A stretch of 64,000 bases of DNA from Henckelia pumila. Its lineage: Eukaryota; Streptophyta; Magnoliopsida; Lamiales; Gesneriaceae. Positions within the stretch are counted from its first letter, which is position 1; each line of letters starts with the position of its first letter. The DNA lies in the NCBI RefSeq assembly GCF_033568475.1, contig NC_133121.1, forward strand, positions 131,038,375-131,102,374, read 5' to 3'. This document shows positions 20,762 to 32,625 of this stretch, piece by piece. A model generated the notes under the pieces. The model did no database searches. It was not told the DNA's origin and worked only from the letters and a program-made list of their open reading frames with translations. Position numbers and translations under genes: made by a program.

Positions 20762-23095
20762 ACTTATCTAGATGATCAGGGAATCAAGCATGAGTTGTCA
20801 GCTGCTAGATCCCCACAGCAAAATGGGGTGACTGAAAGAAGGAACCGTACTTTAAAATAAGCAGCCAGAACTATGATTGCTGATTCAAATGTTTCTCAAA
20901 GGCTTTGGGCAGAAGCAGTTAACACAGCTTGCTATACTCAAAACAGATCTATGATTAATAAACGATTTAACAAAACTCCATATGAGATCTGGAATGGCAC
21001 AAAACCTGATATTTCATACTTCAAAATTTTTGGGTGCAAATGCTTTATCCACAATAATGGCAAAAACCATTTGACAGCCTTCGATGCCAAAGCAGACGAA
21101 GGAACTTTTATTGGTTACTCAGCCGTTAGCAGAGCTTATCGAGTGTTCAATCAAAGATCACTAACGGTCGAGGAAACCATTCATGTTATTTTTGATGAAT
21201 CTACTCTTTGTACAGAACAAACTCAAGGGAGCATAAATGATCTGAGTCACAGATTGGAAAACACAAATCTACAGGAAGAGAGTGACAGTGATCTATATCC
21301 TCCAAAGAAGGATGATCCAGCTCCCTCTACCGTTTGTGATCAAACAAGGCCAGGAGTGGATCCACCGGTGGATAACGATCCTCCTGCCAATGATGATCCA
21401 GTAAACGAGGACGTTCATCAACCAATTGATGACAACCCTTTAGGGAATTATTTTAGGTGGAACAAAAATCATCCACCTGGGTTGGTCATAGGTGACCCTT
21501 CTGCTCCTCGAAAAACACGTGGTCAAATGATTAATGAATTCTTGCATGCAGCTTTCATATCTCAGGTAGAGCCCAAGAAGATAGATGAAGCCCTATCAGA
21601 TGCCAGCTGGATCGAGGCAATGCAAGAAGAACTGAATCAATTCACCCGCAACAATGTTTGGCATCTAGTTCCTCGACCGGAAAATCAAAATGTGATTGGA
21701 ACTAGATGGGTGTTTCGTAACAAGATCGATGAACATGGCACTGTTGTGCGTAACAAAGCTCGACTTGTTGCTCAAGGATTTAGACAAGAAGAAGGCATAG
21801 ACTTTGAGAAATCCTTCGCGCCAGTTGCAAGACTAGAAGCAATCCGCATCTTTCTTGCCTATGCAGCTTTTAAGGATTTTAAAGTTTATCAAATGGATGT
21901 CAAGTCTGCATTCCTCAATGGTCTACTTCAAGAAGAGGTGTACGTTGAACAACCACCAGGTTTTGTCAATCCTACTCATCCTCAATATATCTATAAACTT
22001 GACAAAGCTCTTTATGGATTAAAACAAGCACCACGTGCTTGGTATGACACATTACTAAAATTTTTACTGGAACATGATTTCCAAATTGGAACGGTCGATA
22101 AGACCCTGTTTATATTTGTAAAAGGTGATCATGTGTTACTAGTACAAATTTATGTTGATGACATTATATTTGGGTCAACTAACCCCAAGTTGTGCTCAAA
22201 GTTCTCTAAGCTAATGCAGGAGAAGTTTGAAATGAGCATGATGGGCGAGCTAAACTTCTTTCTTGGACTTCAAGTGAAGCAACTTGAAACTGGAATATTT
22301 ATCAATCAGTCCAAGTATGCCAAGGAATTGGTAAAGAAGTTTGGAATGGAACAATGCTCAACTGCATCTACCCCCATGAGTACATCAATCAAGCTTGATA
22401 AAGATGAAGGGGGAATCCCGGTCGAGGTAACCATGTATCGAGGCCTTATTGGCTCATTGCTTTATTTGACTGCCAGTTGACCGGATATTATGTATTCAGT
22501 CTGTCTATGTGCTAGATTTCAAGCAGCACCTAAGCAATCTCATTTTATTGCTGCCAAACGAATCATTAAATATATTAAAGGAACTACTAATGTGGGTCTT
22601 TGGTATCCCAAAGATTCAAATCTTAATCTTATTGGCTATTCAGATGCAGATTATGCAGGGTGTAGAATTGATCGCAAAAGTACAAGCGGCACATGTCAGT
22701 TCCTTGGAGATAGACTGATTTCGTGGTCAAGTAAGAAGCAGACATCAATTGCTACCTCGACCGCCGAAGCAGAATACCTTGCTGCTGGCAGCTGTTGTGC
22801 TCAAATACTTTGGATTCAACAGCAGCTTAAGGATTATGGAATCCGGTCGAGTGAAGCTCCAATCTACTGTGACAATACAAGTGCCATAGCCATCACTCAC
22901 AATCCAGTGATGCACTCTAGGACAAAGCACATTGATGTCAGGCATCACTTTATCCGAGATCATGTCTTAAAGAAAGAAATCAAGCTGGAATACATCTCTA
23001 CCGATCAGCAAGCAGCAGACATATTCACCAAGCCTCTACCGGACGCTAAGTTTTCTTATTTTCGAAATATTCTTGGCTTAGTAGATCTGAGTTAG
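20762..23095 (+). pseudogene. pol: 5'-truncated pol of the tandem copy
   Basis: Begins in the last part of the integrase core and includes reverse transcriptase (YVDDIIFGS at ~22150) and RNase H. It shares TAA at 20858-20860 and TGA at 22478-22480 with unit 1. The run of C near 22371 is one base longer than in unit 1, so here the RT and RNase H frames agree, apart from the TGA. There is no gag, primer site or 5' LTR, so it cannot act on its own. Confidence 0.9.
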
Positions 23096-23301
23096 TATGC
23101 ATGTGTTTAGGGGGAATAATTGCCATTATGACATTAATAGCTTAGCTTTTACATTGCCATAAATAGTGGCATATCATCCGCCTTAAACTAGTGTCTGACA
23201 GGCTTAGTACTAGCAGCCTTGTGCTTTGAACCAGTTGACATTAATTGGGCGCGGTGATTATTCTCCTCAAAATATTTTTGAATTTCAAAAACACTTTTTC
23301 A

Positions 23302-23337
23302 TGACGTCATCCTATGGCCCATAGGTTCCTATATATA
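23302..23337 (+). promoter_or_regulatory. Internal promoter candidate, tandem copy
   Basis: TGACGTCA (23302-23309), CCTATGGCCCATAGG (23311-23325) and TATATATA (23330-23337), identical to the block at 14235-14270. The ORF starts at 23461. Confidence 0.55.
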
Positions 23338-23460
23338 CCTCTTTACACTCGTATATCAACCTTTCACATTTGCTAAAGCTTTCATATTGCACTAAACGTT
23401 CCATCGAATTACTCTCTAGATCTTGCTTACTTTCTGCTCTAGTTCCTATCTACAGCTATC

Positions 23461-26238
23461 ATGTCGATCCAGAAGACCTGCCTGGCAATCAACTTTGACT
23501 CCGTGGTTAAGGCAAACAATGCAGGAATTACAGAGGTCTTCACCATGCTTGAAGCCTCTGGACTGAAGAAATTTCTGGAATGCAGTGCCATCTGCGATTT
23601 GCCTGTTTTGAAGGAGTTCTTCACTACCGCTCAAATCGAGCATGGGACTATCAAATGCGTGATCAAGACAGAAGTCTACTCTTTCAATCAGCAGTTCTTC
23701 GCTAGCATTTTTGATCTGCCCTCCAGGGGTTTGACAAAATGCACGGATCTTCCAGACGGTAATTGCTCTTACTGGTTGAAGGAGTTCTCAACCACTGATG
23801 CTCCAATCAAACTGCCGGCCCAGAAGACATCTCTCAAAGCTCCATTCAGGCTCTTGACCAACATCGTAGCCAAGAATCTTCTGGCCAAGGCTGGTTCTTA
23901 CGACAAAGTGACACTGGAGAAATTTCAATACATGGCGTGTATTGCCTCCAAGATCAACATAAACTGGTCAGACATTCTGTTCAATATTCTATGTGAAATG
24001 ATCAGGGGCAAAGGGCAATCCGAGGGATTTGCTCTGCAAATTTGCCACATTTTGAGCACCCTTGGAGTGGACTTCTCCAAAACTGAGCCTCTGCATCCCA
24101 CCAAATGGCTCAACAAGTCCACGATTCACAAATTCCTGAACAAAAAGGAGACTGCGGTCGACACCTTGCCCGCTACCGCAAAGGTTATTGCTATCCCACA
24201 ACCGCTTTCAACGGTTCCGGTCGTGGCCAAACCAGTCGACACCAAAAAGTCTGCCAAGCGCCAACTGATCATCGAATCTGACTCTGAAGACGAATCACGT
24301 GAGAATGTTCCACTGATTCAAGCTTTCAGCAAATCATCTCCTTCTCTATCCAAAGCAGCTGTGTCATCTACGCCTGCAGGCGAGAAGAAGAGGCAGCACA
24401 AGAAGCTAAAGTCTCTGTCTGGCCTTGCTCCTACCCTGCCAACGGTCGAGACCACTACCGCTGCTGCTTCTACTGCTCCTCATCCTACAAAGGGTGTGAC
24501 AATCCGGGAAGGTGCCTTATCAGCTCCTAAGGTCACTCTAGCTGATCCCAAAGACAAAGGGAAAGGTGTGATGATCTACACACCCAAGGCTCAACCAGCA
24601 GCTACGATAGAGCTAAATCTGATCATCTCACACGTCCTCCGCACTGTCAAGCGTCACCTACAACGCTTTGACAGATGGCATCACTCCCGCACACACCTGA
24701 CTCTGGCTCAAATATTTCCTAAATGGAAATCTCTAAACCTTATTGAGCAAAAGATGCTTCTATTTGCTGATACTAAAGACATCGTGGAGGCTTTGGGAAG
24801 AAGACAGCTCATAGACTTGAAGCTTCGAGGAAGCCTGCTATCTCTGTTAATTAATGAGCGTGTCAAGAATTTCAAATCTAAGAGTTCTACCGCTGCCGAT
24901 GACTTTGTGATTTTGACTGGACTACAGGATAGTCTACGTCAAATCACTCAACTGCTTCAGCACTATCAAGCTCTCAACACTGACAACACACCAGCTTCAG
25001 CAGCCTGTTTACAAGCTTATGTGCTGGAAGGACAAGTAATGATGAAGACCTTTCTCACTCAAGATCAGGGTGAGGAAGACGTCTATGCTTTTTCTTCTTC
25101 AGATGGGATTCTGACCGATCTCATCACTGCCGACCTCTTTCAATCATCTGCTCTAAAATCGAGTGTGGCAGCCTCTTCATCGGTCGACCCCTCCTCCACC
25201 GCAGTCCAAGCAGTCACTCAACCGGAAGTAGTTGTGATTGCTCACTCCTTTCCAGTGACGACCGCTTTCACCTCTCCAAGTCATCCACAAGATGTTTCAG
25301 AAGTGGTTGCACAAGAGATACCTGTCACCTCTGTGACAGAGGCTCCTTGCAGTAGTACAGCAATAGTGCCCCCAATGGAGACACCAAGCACTATTGTATC
25401 ACCTGCATCTCCAGTACAGCAAGTGACTGATGCTGATCAAGCACATCAACCGTCTCCATCCACTGAAAAGTTTATGGAAGATCTCATTATGGATGAACCA
25501 AGTGCTGATCCTGATACTCCACCAACCATATTGGCTGCAGTCGAGACTATTACATCTCCAACTGTACCATTATTGGAGGGTCCATCATCTAGCTCTCCAG
25601 CCAGATCACCATCACCACATCATCGTGAGTCTAGCTCGGTTTCACCAAGAAATGACCAACAAGGGCAAATGCTTCAGACTGATGAGTCTTTGATTGACGC
25701 CATGGCCGCAGCTCTAGATCATACCTTGATTAATAGGCTACATGAGCTCACGCAAACGGTTAGGTCCTTCTCTCAAGATATCACTAACTCCTCCTTCTCC
25801 GTTGATAATTCACGCCAGACGATGATTCGGCATTTCGAGACCGTGTCTCGAGATCTTGCTCGTATGACCACAGAAATCACTAATCATCATCGCACTCAAA
25901 TCAACACGCTCTCTACCGTCTCTGAACAAGTTATCCGCTCCGAAAATCGCCTTCACAAGCAGTTGAATGATCGGATGGACACTATGCAAGCTACTCTACT
26001 TGCTCAACTCGATGCAAAGATTGACAATATGCAATCCTGCCTTGGCACTCAACTCACTGAGATCATCGTTCGACTCAACCAAGGTGATGCCAAAAAGGGG
26101 GAAGAAGAGCAACGTAGAGCAGCAGAGGCAAGAAGACGAGAAGAAGAGTCCAGAAGAAAGGAAGAAGCCGACAGAAGAAGAAGAGAAGGCGACAGGTCAG
26201 GCGATAGGTCGGGAGGAGCCAGTTGGTTCAAAAGATGA
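23461..26238 (+). CDS. Intact third ORF, tandem copy, 925 aa
   Basis: Same protein as that encoded at 14394-17174, with three differences I can see: one Met fewer in a Met repeat (3-bp deletion), one Pro to Ser change in the Ser/Pro-rich region, and one Lys to Arg change close to the C-terminus. Domain layout is the same: PF20167-like N-terminal region, low-complexity middle, coiled coil, Arg/Glu tail ending GGASWFKR. The upstream internal promoter-like block was copied with it, so expression would not need the missing 5' LTR. Function unknown. Confidence 0.83.
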   Translation: MSIQKTCLAINFDSVVKANNAGITEVFTMLEASGLKKFLECSAICDLPVLKEFFTTAQIEHGTIKCVIKTEVYSFNQQFFASIFDLPSRGLTKCTDLPDGNCSYWLKEFSTTDAPIKLPAQKTSLKAPFRLLTNIVAKNLLAKAGSYDKVTLEKFQYMACIASKININWSDILFNILCEMIRGKGQSEGFALQICHILSTLGVDFSKTEPLHPTKWLNKSTIHKFLNKKETAVDTLPATAKVIAIPQPLSTVPVVAKPVDTKKSAKRQLIIESDSEDESRENVPLIQAFSKSSPSLSKAAVSSTPAGEKKRQHKKLKSLSGLAPTLPTVETTTAAASTAPHPTKGVTIREGALSAPKVTLADPKDKGKGVMIYTPKAQPAATIELNLIISHVLRTVKRHLQRFDRWHHSRTHLTLAQIFPKWKSLNLIEQKMLLFADTKDIVEALGRRQLIDLKLRGSLLSLLINERVKNFKSKSSTAADDFVILTGLQDSLRQITQLLQHYQALNTDNTPASAACLQAYVLEGQVMMKTFLTQDQGEEDVYAFSSSDGILTDLITADLFQSSALKSSVAASSSVDPSSTAVQAVTQPEVVVIAHSFPVTTAFTSPSHPQDVSEVVAQEIPVTSVTEAPCSSTAIVPPMETPSTIVSPASPVQQVTDADQAHQPSPSTEKFMEDLIMDEPSADPDTPPTILAAVETITSPTVPLLEGPSSSSPARSPSPHHRESSSVSPRNDQQGQMLQTDESLIDAMAAALDHTLINRLHELTQTVRSFSQDITNSSFSVDNSRQTMIRHFETVSRDLARMTTEITNHHRTQINTLSTVSEQVIRSENRLHKQLNDRMDTMQATLLAQLDAKIDNMQSCLGTQLTEIIVRLNQGDAKKGEEEQRRAAEARRREEESRRKEEADRRRREGDRSGDRSGGASWFKR

Positions 26239-26405
26239 ACAATCTTCACTTATCTCAGCTGCATCTCATTTTGACTTTCTTCTGTAGGTGTAATAAAAAT
26301 GTTTATTGTACTTAATGAAATTCATTCTCTCAATGAAGTTCATTGTACTGCTTTCATATTGTTCTTGGGGCACTTAAGTTTTGTCATCACCAAAAAGGGG
26401 AAAAT

Positions 26406-27659
26406 TGTTGAATCCGATATTTTGGTGATAACAAACAACAACTCATTGTATAGGAATGTGCTGCCAACCATTGTATTTCAGGAATCTACTACAACTTCTA
26501 CCGGAAGCTTGTCAACCGCCTATGTCTCTCGACCGGTTGAAGTCTCAAGCCTATCGACTGGTTATTCAAACCAGCAGAGGACAAATATCCCTACCGGTAG
26601 AATGCCAACTGCCTATCAAGATATCTCAAGACAAGTACCTGTGACAAGATGTTCTTTGCAGGATCCTTTATTAAAAGCAGAACCGGCGTATCAGAAGATT
26701 TGTTGACTCCTGCAAATCAAGACAACAGGTTATACCAAAATGGCAAAAACACAGAATGACTGCAGATAAAGCACTCGACCGTTTATTCCAGTTTTGGACC
26801 CTGGAAGTTGTCTGCAGTGTACGATCCTCATGCAGAATCATCAATGCATTTATGAGCATTAAATGTGCATTCAATGCAGCATCAGAACGTTCAAAATAAA
26901 GACGTTGATGATTGACCTATTTAAAGGGAGGATTGCTCAAGAAGTCAAAAACAACAACAACAAACAAAAAAGGAACAACATCAAGTGATACGAGACAACG
27001 AAGAGAGACATTTCAATCACTTGAGTAATATCAGAAGTCCTCATCTGATATACTTGAGCACACTCACAAGATCATTCATCTGCTGCTCAAATAAACCCTC
27101 GCTTATAGTTCACGTATCTGATCATCAAGGATCATCCTAGGGTTTCCAAGCCTCTCGACCGCTCTACAGTCTGAGAAGCTCAACTCAACTATACTCAGTG
27201 TTGAAGAGACCTGAAGCTGCTCTGAAAGCTTCCACCAGTCTGATAAGAACTGAGACTCTTATCTGTGTAAATCTAGGAGTTTCGGATTAGGCATTGGATA
27301 AGTCCTAAGTCTGAAGTGGGTGTATTACAAGACGTTGTAATAACCAAAGTCTTCTAGTGAATTCCTTCCTAAGTGGAAGAAGGGGAGACGTAGAAGGATT
27401 AAGCCTTCGAACTTCCATAAAATCGTGTTTTAGTCTTTACTGCCATTTATCTTACATCCTGCTCATACATTGCTTTATAAACTTTGCATCACTAAAACCT
27501 CTGAACTAGTTCCGCACTATTTAAGTTGTTCAAAACGTTTTAGAAGTTGAGAAAACAGATTAAGTGAACTAAACCTCACTTGATCATTTTTTTAAAGAAG
27601 GAGAAGAAAAGTTTCAGAGTGTATTCACCCCCCCTCTACCCTCTGAACCGATCCCAACA
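26406..27659 (+). repeat. 3' LTR, tandem copy (1254 bp)
   Basis: Opens TGTTGAATCC and ends CCCAACA, followed by the AAATA flank copied from unit 1. It shares the substitutions of the unit 1 3' LTR but keeps the longer CAACAAC and poly-A runs of the 5' LTR. The unit 1 indels are therefore either private to it or sequence errors. Confidence 0.9.
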
Positions 27660-28184
27660 AAATATATGAGTATATTTTACATTTTTCTCTATTTTTTATA
27701 TTTCACGCATACATGCAACAATCAAAGATGACGTTCTTGATAAGTGAAACCACTTTTCAAAGAAAATCATCTTTTTTTTATATTAAAAACATAATTGTTG
27801 CAGAAAATACACTAAAATATAAGATGACAACAAAATAATACAAAATAAATTTTATAAACAAAACAAATATATGTGATTTTCGATAATATTTTTTCGTCAA
27901 AGATTTTTGAATTCAATAGTTTTCAATATTTGAAAAGTGCGGATGTAACTTGTTAAACATAACTTTTTGGTACTTTTTTTCTTCGTATTTTATGGATAGA
28001 TTACATTTTATATCATTTTTTGTTCAGTTACAAGTTTTTTAATAAATAAAAAGTTTTTTTTCACTTAATTTTTTTTGTTTTTTAATTGTACAATCTATAA
28101 TTCACTTGAGTATTTGGCTAAACTTATTAAAAATAGCTTATAAGCTGTAGGATCTTATAAGATGTTAGGTCTCATTTTAAAAAT
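27660..28184 (+). repeat. Repeat family R right part, tandem copy
   Basis: Copy of 18592-19116 in unit 2. AT-rich, without a gene. Confidence 0.5.
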
Positions 28185-28497
28185 GGAAAATTACTTTTTT
28201 AGTCTTGTATGTTTGTTACTTTGCGATTTTGGTCTTCTATGTTTTCAGATTTCAATTTTAGTCCGCTATCTTTATTTTTTTTGGTAATTTTAGTCCTTTT
28301 TTCGATGTGGCGCTGATGTTGAACCAATGCAGTGCTGATGTCTAGCTGATGCGTAAAGTTCAACGTAAGAATTTTCGAATAAAAAGGATTGAAATTGCCA
28401 AAAATCAAAACATGTAGGACAAAAACTAAAATATGAAAACGTAGAGGACTAAAATCGCAAAGTGACAAACATACAGGACCAAAATTGCAATTTTTCC
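28185..28497. mobile_element. Foldback MITE, tandem copy
   Basis: Same 313-bp Mutator-like foldback element as at 19117, with the same TTTTAAAAAT flanks (28175-28184 and 28498-28507). It was copied by the segmental duplication and not inserted twice. Confidence 0.75.
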
Positions 28498-28507
28498 TTT
28501 TAAAAAT

Positions 28508-29579
28508 AAGCTGTTAAAATGTTTGGATGAATTTATTTTAAACAACTTAAAATGTTGATGTGTTTGCCTTTATAAGATCTTTTTTTATTGTCAAAATTAC
28601 CAAAATGGTATAATAATATGGAGGTGAAGTAAATACTAAATATATACGAAAATAATTTTAAAATTTTATGATAAATTTTAAAATTAAATAAAAACTATTT
28701 TATATTTTAATTTATAAAAATCGTACGTAAAATATGTAATATTTTTAAAATTACTCAATAATATCTTAATAGTTTATTTTTTTAATTATAAGAAAATAAT
28801 AGAACAAAACATTATTTTAAATTATATATATACTAGTATATATAATAACAGAGTTTTTTTCATTTTTAGAAAAATCTCGCCAAAATAATATTGTTTCAAA
28901 AAAATAACCAGCTTAAAAGATTGTTTCAAAAAAATAATATTTTTCAAATTATTTAATCAATTACCTAATATTTGACTTATTTAGACATATTTCGATTAAG
29001 AGGAATATATTACAAAAAATTTGATAATATCGGCATCTTTTTATATACACACACATTTATATATATATATATATATCTCCATTAAAAATTAGGCGGATTT
29101 CAACATTCCATTTATAATAATTGTTTTCCAAGAAATTTAAAAATCATTAATTTACATTTTTAAAAAATATTATAACGTATGATTCATAAAACGTAAATTT
29201 TGTAAACAAACTGTTCAAAAAAATTGAATTCTTATTATCACTACTTTTTAATTTCAGTTAGTTTTTTATGTTCATATATATGAGAAAATTTTAATAATAT
29301 ACTATATAATAATGTACCAATGTTCGGTTCAAAATTAGACCGTACGTTATCATTATTTTTTAATTTTAGTTAATTTTTTCTATATACAAGTTAAATTTTT
29401 CATATTTTTACATATGATAATATATTAATTTTAATTTGAAATTTGATAAGATGTTCTAAATTTTGATGTGATTTAAAATTTTTTTATCCATATGCATATA
29501 AAATTTCCATAAATGATATATATATATATATATGATAATGTACCAACTTTTGGTAAAATTTTAAATTTTGGTATGTATG
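28508..29579. other. AT-rich flank, tandem copy
   Basis: Copy of 19440-20509. No coding signal. TA microsatellites here are slightly longer than in unit 1. Confidence 0.6.
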
Positions 29580-30098
29580 TAGAGCCGTTAATTTGGGTTA
29601 GGCCCGCCGGGTTGGCCCGGCCCGCCATAAAATTTAAGTGGGTTAGGTTGAAATTTTTTCAACCCAACAAAAGGTGGGCCTAGATGGGCCAACCCGCCTA
29701 GGTCCGCGACCCGCGCGGGTTGGCTCGCGGGCCTGTAAAATTAATAATTTATTTTTATATATGTATTTTTTTAATAAAAGTTATGCATTTTTTTTGTATT
29801 AATTATTTTATATAAAATTTACACACATGAAATCAATAATTAAAATTAATATTAATATTCTATTAATATTTATTTATGAAATGATATTTATAATTATTTA
29901 TAATATTATTTATTTATTTTTATTTGCGTGATCCAACCCGCGGGCCGACCTGCCTAACCCGCAACCCGTCTTGGGTTGGGTTGGGTTGAGAATTTCCAAC
30001 CCGCCAGGATGATGGGTCGGCCCATCATCGACCCGCCAAATGTGAGTTTTTGGTGGGCCGACCCGCCCAGCCATGGGTTGGCCCGTTTGACAGCTCTA
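29580..30098. mobile_element. Complete hAT-type MITE (519 bp)
   Basis: Terminal inverted repeat TAGAGC.GT at the left and ACAGCTCTA at the right, flanked by the 8-bp duplication TATGTATG (29572-29579 and 30099-30106). Eight-base duplications and TAGAG-type ends are typical of hAT elements. GC-rich blocks near each end (GGGTTGGCCC, CCCGCGCGGG and relatives) can pair with one another. No transposase. The tandem duplication ended at 29828 inside this element. Confidence 0.85.
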
Positions 30099-30235
30099 TA
30101 TGTATGCGAAAATTTCCATAAACTCTACACATGATAATATACTAATTTTTTGTTCAATATTTGATTTGATTTTATCACTAATTTTATCATTAATTAAAGC
30201 TCATAATTTTGCTTCGTTTATTGAAACACATTTCC

Positions 30236-30236
30236 C

Positions 30237-30304
<68 letters not shown>
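30236..30304. repeat. (CA)n(TA)n microsatellite
   Basis: About 14 CA units run directly into about 20 TA units. Confidence 0.95.
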
Positions 30305-30309
<5 letters not shown>

Positions 30310-31046
30310 CAAAATAATTGGTTCAAATTTACTTAATGATGAGAAATTTGATTTGCCAAAAATTTAATCATAAAAAATAGATAATAAATAATAATTTAAA
30401 TATAATAATATAGAAATTTTCAATTAAAAATTTCCTATAGCAATTTTCAATTCAAAATTTACTTTGTCGTTGACATAATTTAGAAAGTATAATTTTTTTA
30501 AAAAATAATAATGTTATAAAAGGGAAAGAGAGAAATATGAACTATATACACATTTTTTGTGGAGCAATAAACGCATGAAGTTTGTTTCTGTTCAAATTTT
30601 GTTGATTTATGATGATTTTTATTCAAAATTTGAAATTTAATCGGATATTATCATTATTTTTGAATTTCAATTAGTTGTTTTGTGTATAAAAATATCTATA
30701 AATACTATATATGATAATATACCAATTTTTAGTTTAAAATTTGATAAAATGTTGTATTTTAAAAATGATGTAAATATTATGGGAATTTTTTAATATATTT
30801 CTTCGTAATCCAAAATTTTTAGCGGTTTGTTTACAAAAATGTACTTTTTATGAATCTTACGTTATATATTTTTTAAAAAAATGATAATTAATGATTTTTG
30901 AATTTCTTGGAAAACGATTATTATGAAATTGATTAAATAATTTGAAAAAATATTTTTTTAAACAATCTTTTAAGCATCTTTTTCACATACTTCCGTTTTT
31001 AGTAATAATGTTTTGGCATGTTTTGCCAAAAACAACAAAAACTATG

Positions 31047-31047
<1 letters not shown>
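30305..31047. other. AT-rich region with an inverted relic
   Basis: No gene. 30824-31005 is an inverted, diverged and internally shortened copy of 28861-29215 (and of its twin in unit 1). Shared stretches include TTTGTTTACAAAA and TTTCTTGGAAAAC read on opposite strands. Confidence 0.5.
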
Positions 31048-31118
<71 letters not shown>

Positions 31119-31137
31119 GTGTATATATATATATATA
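31048..31137. repeat. Long (TA)n microsatellite
   Basis: An almost pure run of TA dinucleotides from 31048 to about 31113, then a short interrupted tail up to the Helitron-like end at 31138. Confidence 0.95.
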
Positions 31138-31179
31138 CTAGTATTTTACCCGTGCGATGCACGGGATATTATTTTATAT
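31138..31179 (-). mobile_element. Helitron-type 3' terminus
   Basis: On the minus strand the sequence reads CCCGTGC-ATC-GCACGGG (a 7-bp stem with 3-base loop), then TAAAATA and CTAG, followed by the host T. A short GC-rich hairpin about ten bases before a CTRR end and an A/T target are the hallmark of Helitron 3' ends. The element would extend to the right and so includes the adjoining R-family arm. The 5' TC end is not located. Confidence 0.55.
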
Positions 31180-32158
31180 AATTAACGAAAAATATTAGTA
31201 AAAATAAAAATTTGAATAAATAAATAAAATACAAATAGCTAAATGGATATTTTTTTAGAATAACTAAATGAAATATATATTGTACAGTTAGAAAATGAAT
31301 TCTTAATTCTCACAAAGCACATGGTAACTTATTGTTCTTGACATAAAATAAATATAGATACTCACTACAAATTAAATGAGAAAGTTAAGAAAAATAAAAT
31401 TTACACTAAATATTCAACAAAATTAATAAGTTTCATAGCACGACATTAATTTCTCTATTTTGGAGGGAATCTCTTGATATTATTTTGTCAATAACATCTA
31501 GAAAAAAAAAATTAAAATGATAGAAAATTTGTTAGATGAATAAAATATAAGCAAAAATTAGAAAACTAATAAATAAACAAAAAAAGGATATAAAATGTGA
31601 TGTATTCATCAAGAAGGAAAAACAGATGTAGCAAAAAAATTTGTTTAATTGATGACATCCACACTTTTCAAATCTCTAAAGCTCTTGAATTCAAACATTT
31701 TCGAAATAATAGTATCATAAAAAATATCGCATACATTTGTTTTAGTTATAAATTTGATTTTATATTTCAGTCTATTTTATGCAACAATTATGTTTTAAAT
31801 AACAAAAAGATAATTTTTTTTATGATTGGTTTTCACTTTCTCTGTGACACCATATTTTATTGTTGCATGCGTGCATGAACCCTATAAAATAGAAAAAAAA
31901 TTATATTTACATTTATAGATAGATAAATATCAATAAGAAAAAATACATATACATCGCAACATCATGAAATATGCATCACAACGTGGAATCTATCTTGTTT
32001 TCATACGAAAGTACGTAGATCGTAACAACGAACCAATCGTAGCTAAGCACTCAATGCAATATTGAAGTGTCTACTTCAAGAATAACTCTAATAAAAAAAT
32101 GAGTCATTTGTTATTTTGATTGAATTATTATTACATGGTTTTGTATTTGAACACTATT

Positions 32159-32508
32159 TGTAGGACCGAGCATTGCCGCTTTACCAAAATATATAACTAG
32201 TGATAATGGTGCAACTCAAATCTTTTAAACTACACAACATCTCAAACGTCATGGTTTGATTGTTCTACCCAGCACAGACAATTATTGTACCCTAACAATC
32301 TCCCTCTCAATAATTGAACTTCTTGCAATCAATGATAATCTAACACATGACTTTGACTCTGATATCAATTGTAGGACATATCATTTGTCGCTTTACCAAA
32401 AGCTATAGCTGATAGTAATGGTGCAACTCAAATATTTTAAACAACGCAACAGCCCAAGCTCTATGGTTCGATTGTTCTATCCAATAGGGACACTTATTGT
32501 ACCCAACA
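32159..32508 (-). mobile_element. TRIM retrotransposon, left arm (350 bp)
   Basis: Two 139-bp terminal repeats (32159-32297 and 32370-32508) enclose 72 bp. Read on the minus strand, the repeats begin TGTTRGGGTA or TGTTGGGTA and end CCTACA. The inside starts with a tRNA-Met-like primer site (TGATATCAGAG) and ends with a purine tract (GAGAGGGAGAT). CTATT flanks both sides (32154-32158 and 32509-32513). No coding capacity, as in terminal-repeat retrotransposons in miniature. Confidence 0.82.
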
Positions 32509-32589
32509 CTATTTATATATTATGTGTGTGTTCAAATTGAAATGATAATTTTTTTTGTATATATGATAGAATTTTTAAATTTCCATAAA

Positions 32590-32625
<36 letters not shown>

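Larger units (their letters stand above)
20762..29828 (+). repeat. Tandem duplication, unit 2 (9067 bp)
   Basis: Near-identical copy of 11696-20758. I noted only about ten differences, mostly single-base or simple-repeat indels: one extra C in pol, a 3-bp loss in the third ORF, one extra A in the purine tract and a handful of substitutions. Both nonsense codons that lie within pol of unit 1 are present. Confidence 0.92.

Noticed and set aside
30236..31113. CRISPR-like or satellite array
   Set aside because: These are simple CA and TA dinucleotide runs without spacers.
31597..31878. 93-codon ORF present in both arms of the palindrome (also 33603-33884)
   Set aside because: It lies in non-coding repeat R, has no domain, and is duplicated only because the arms are. 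Codon content looks like AT-rich random sequence.
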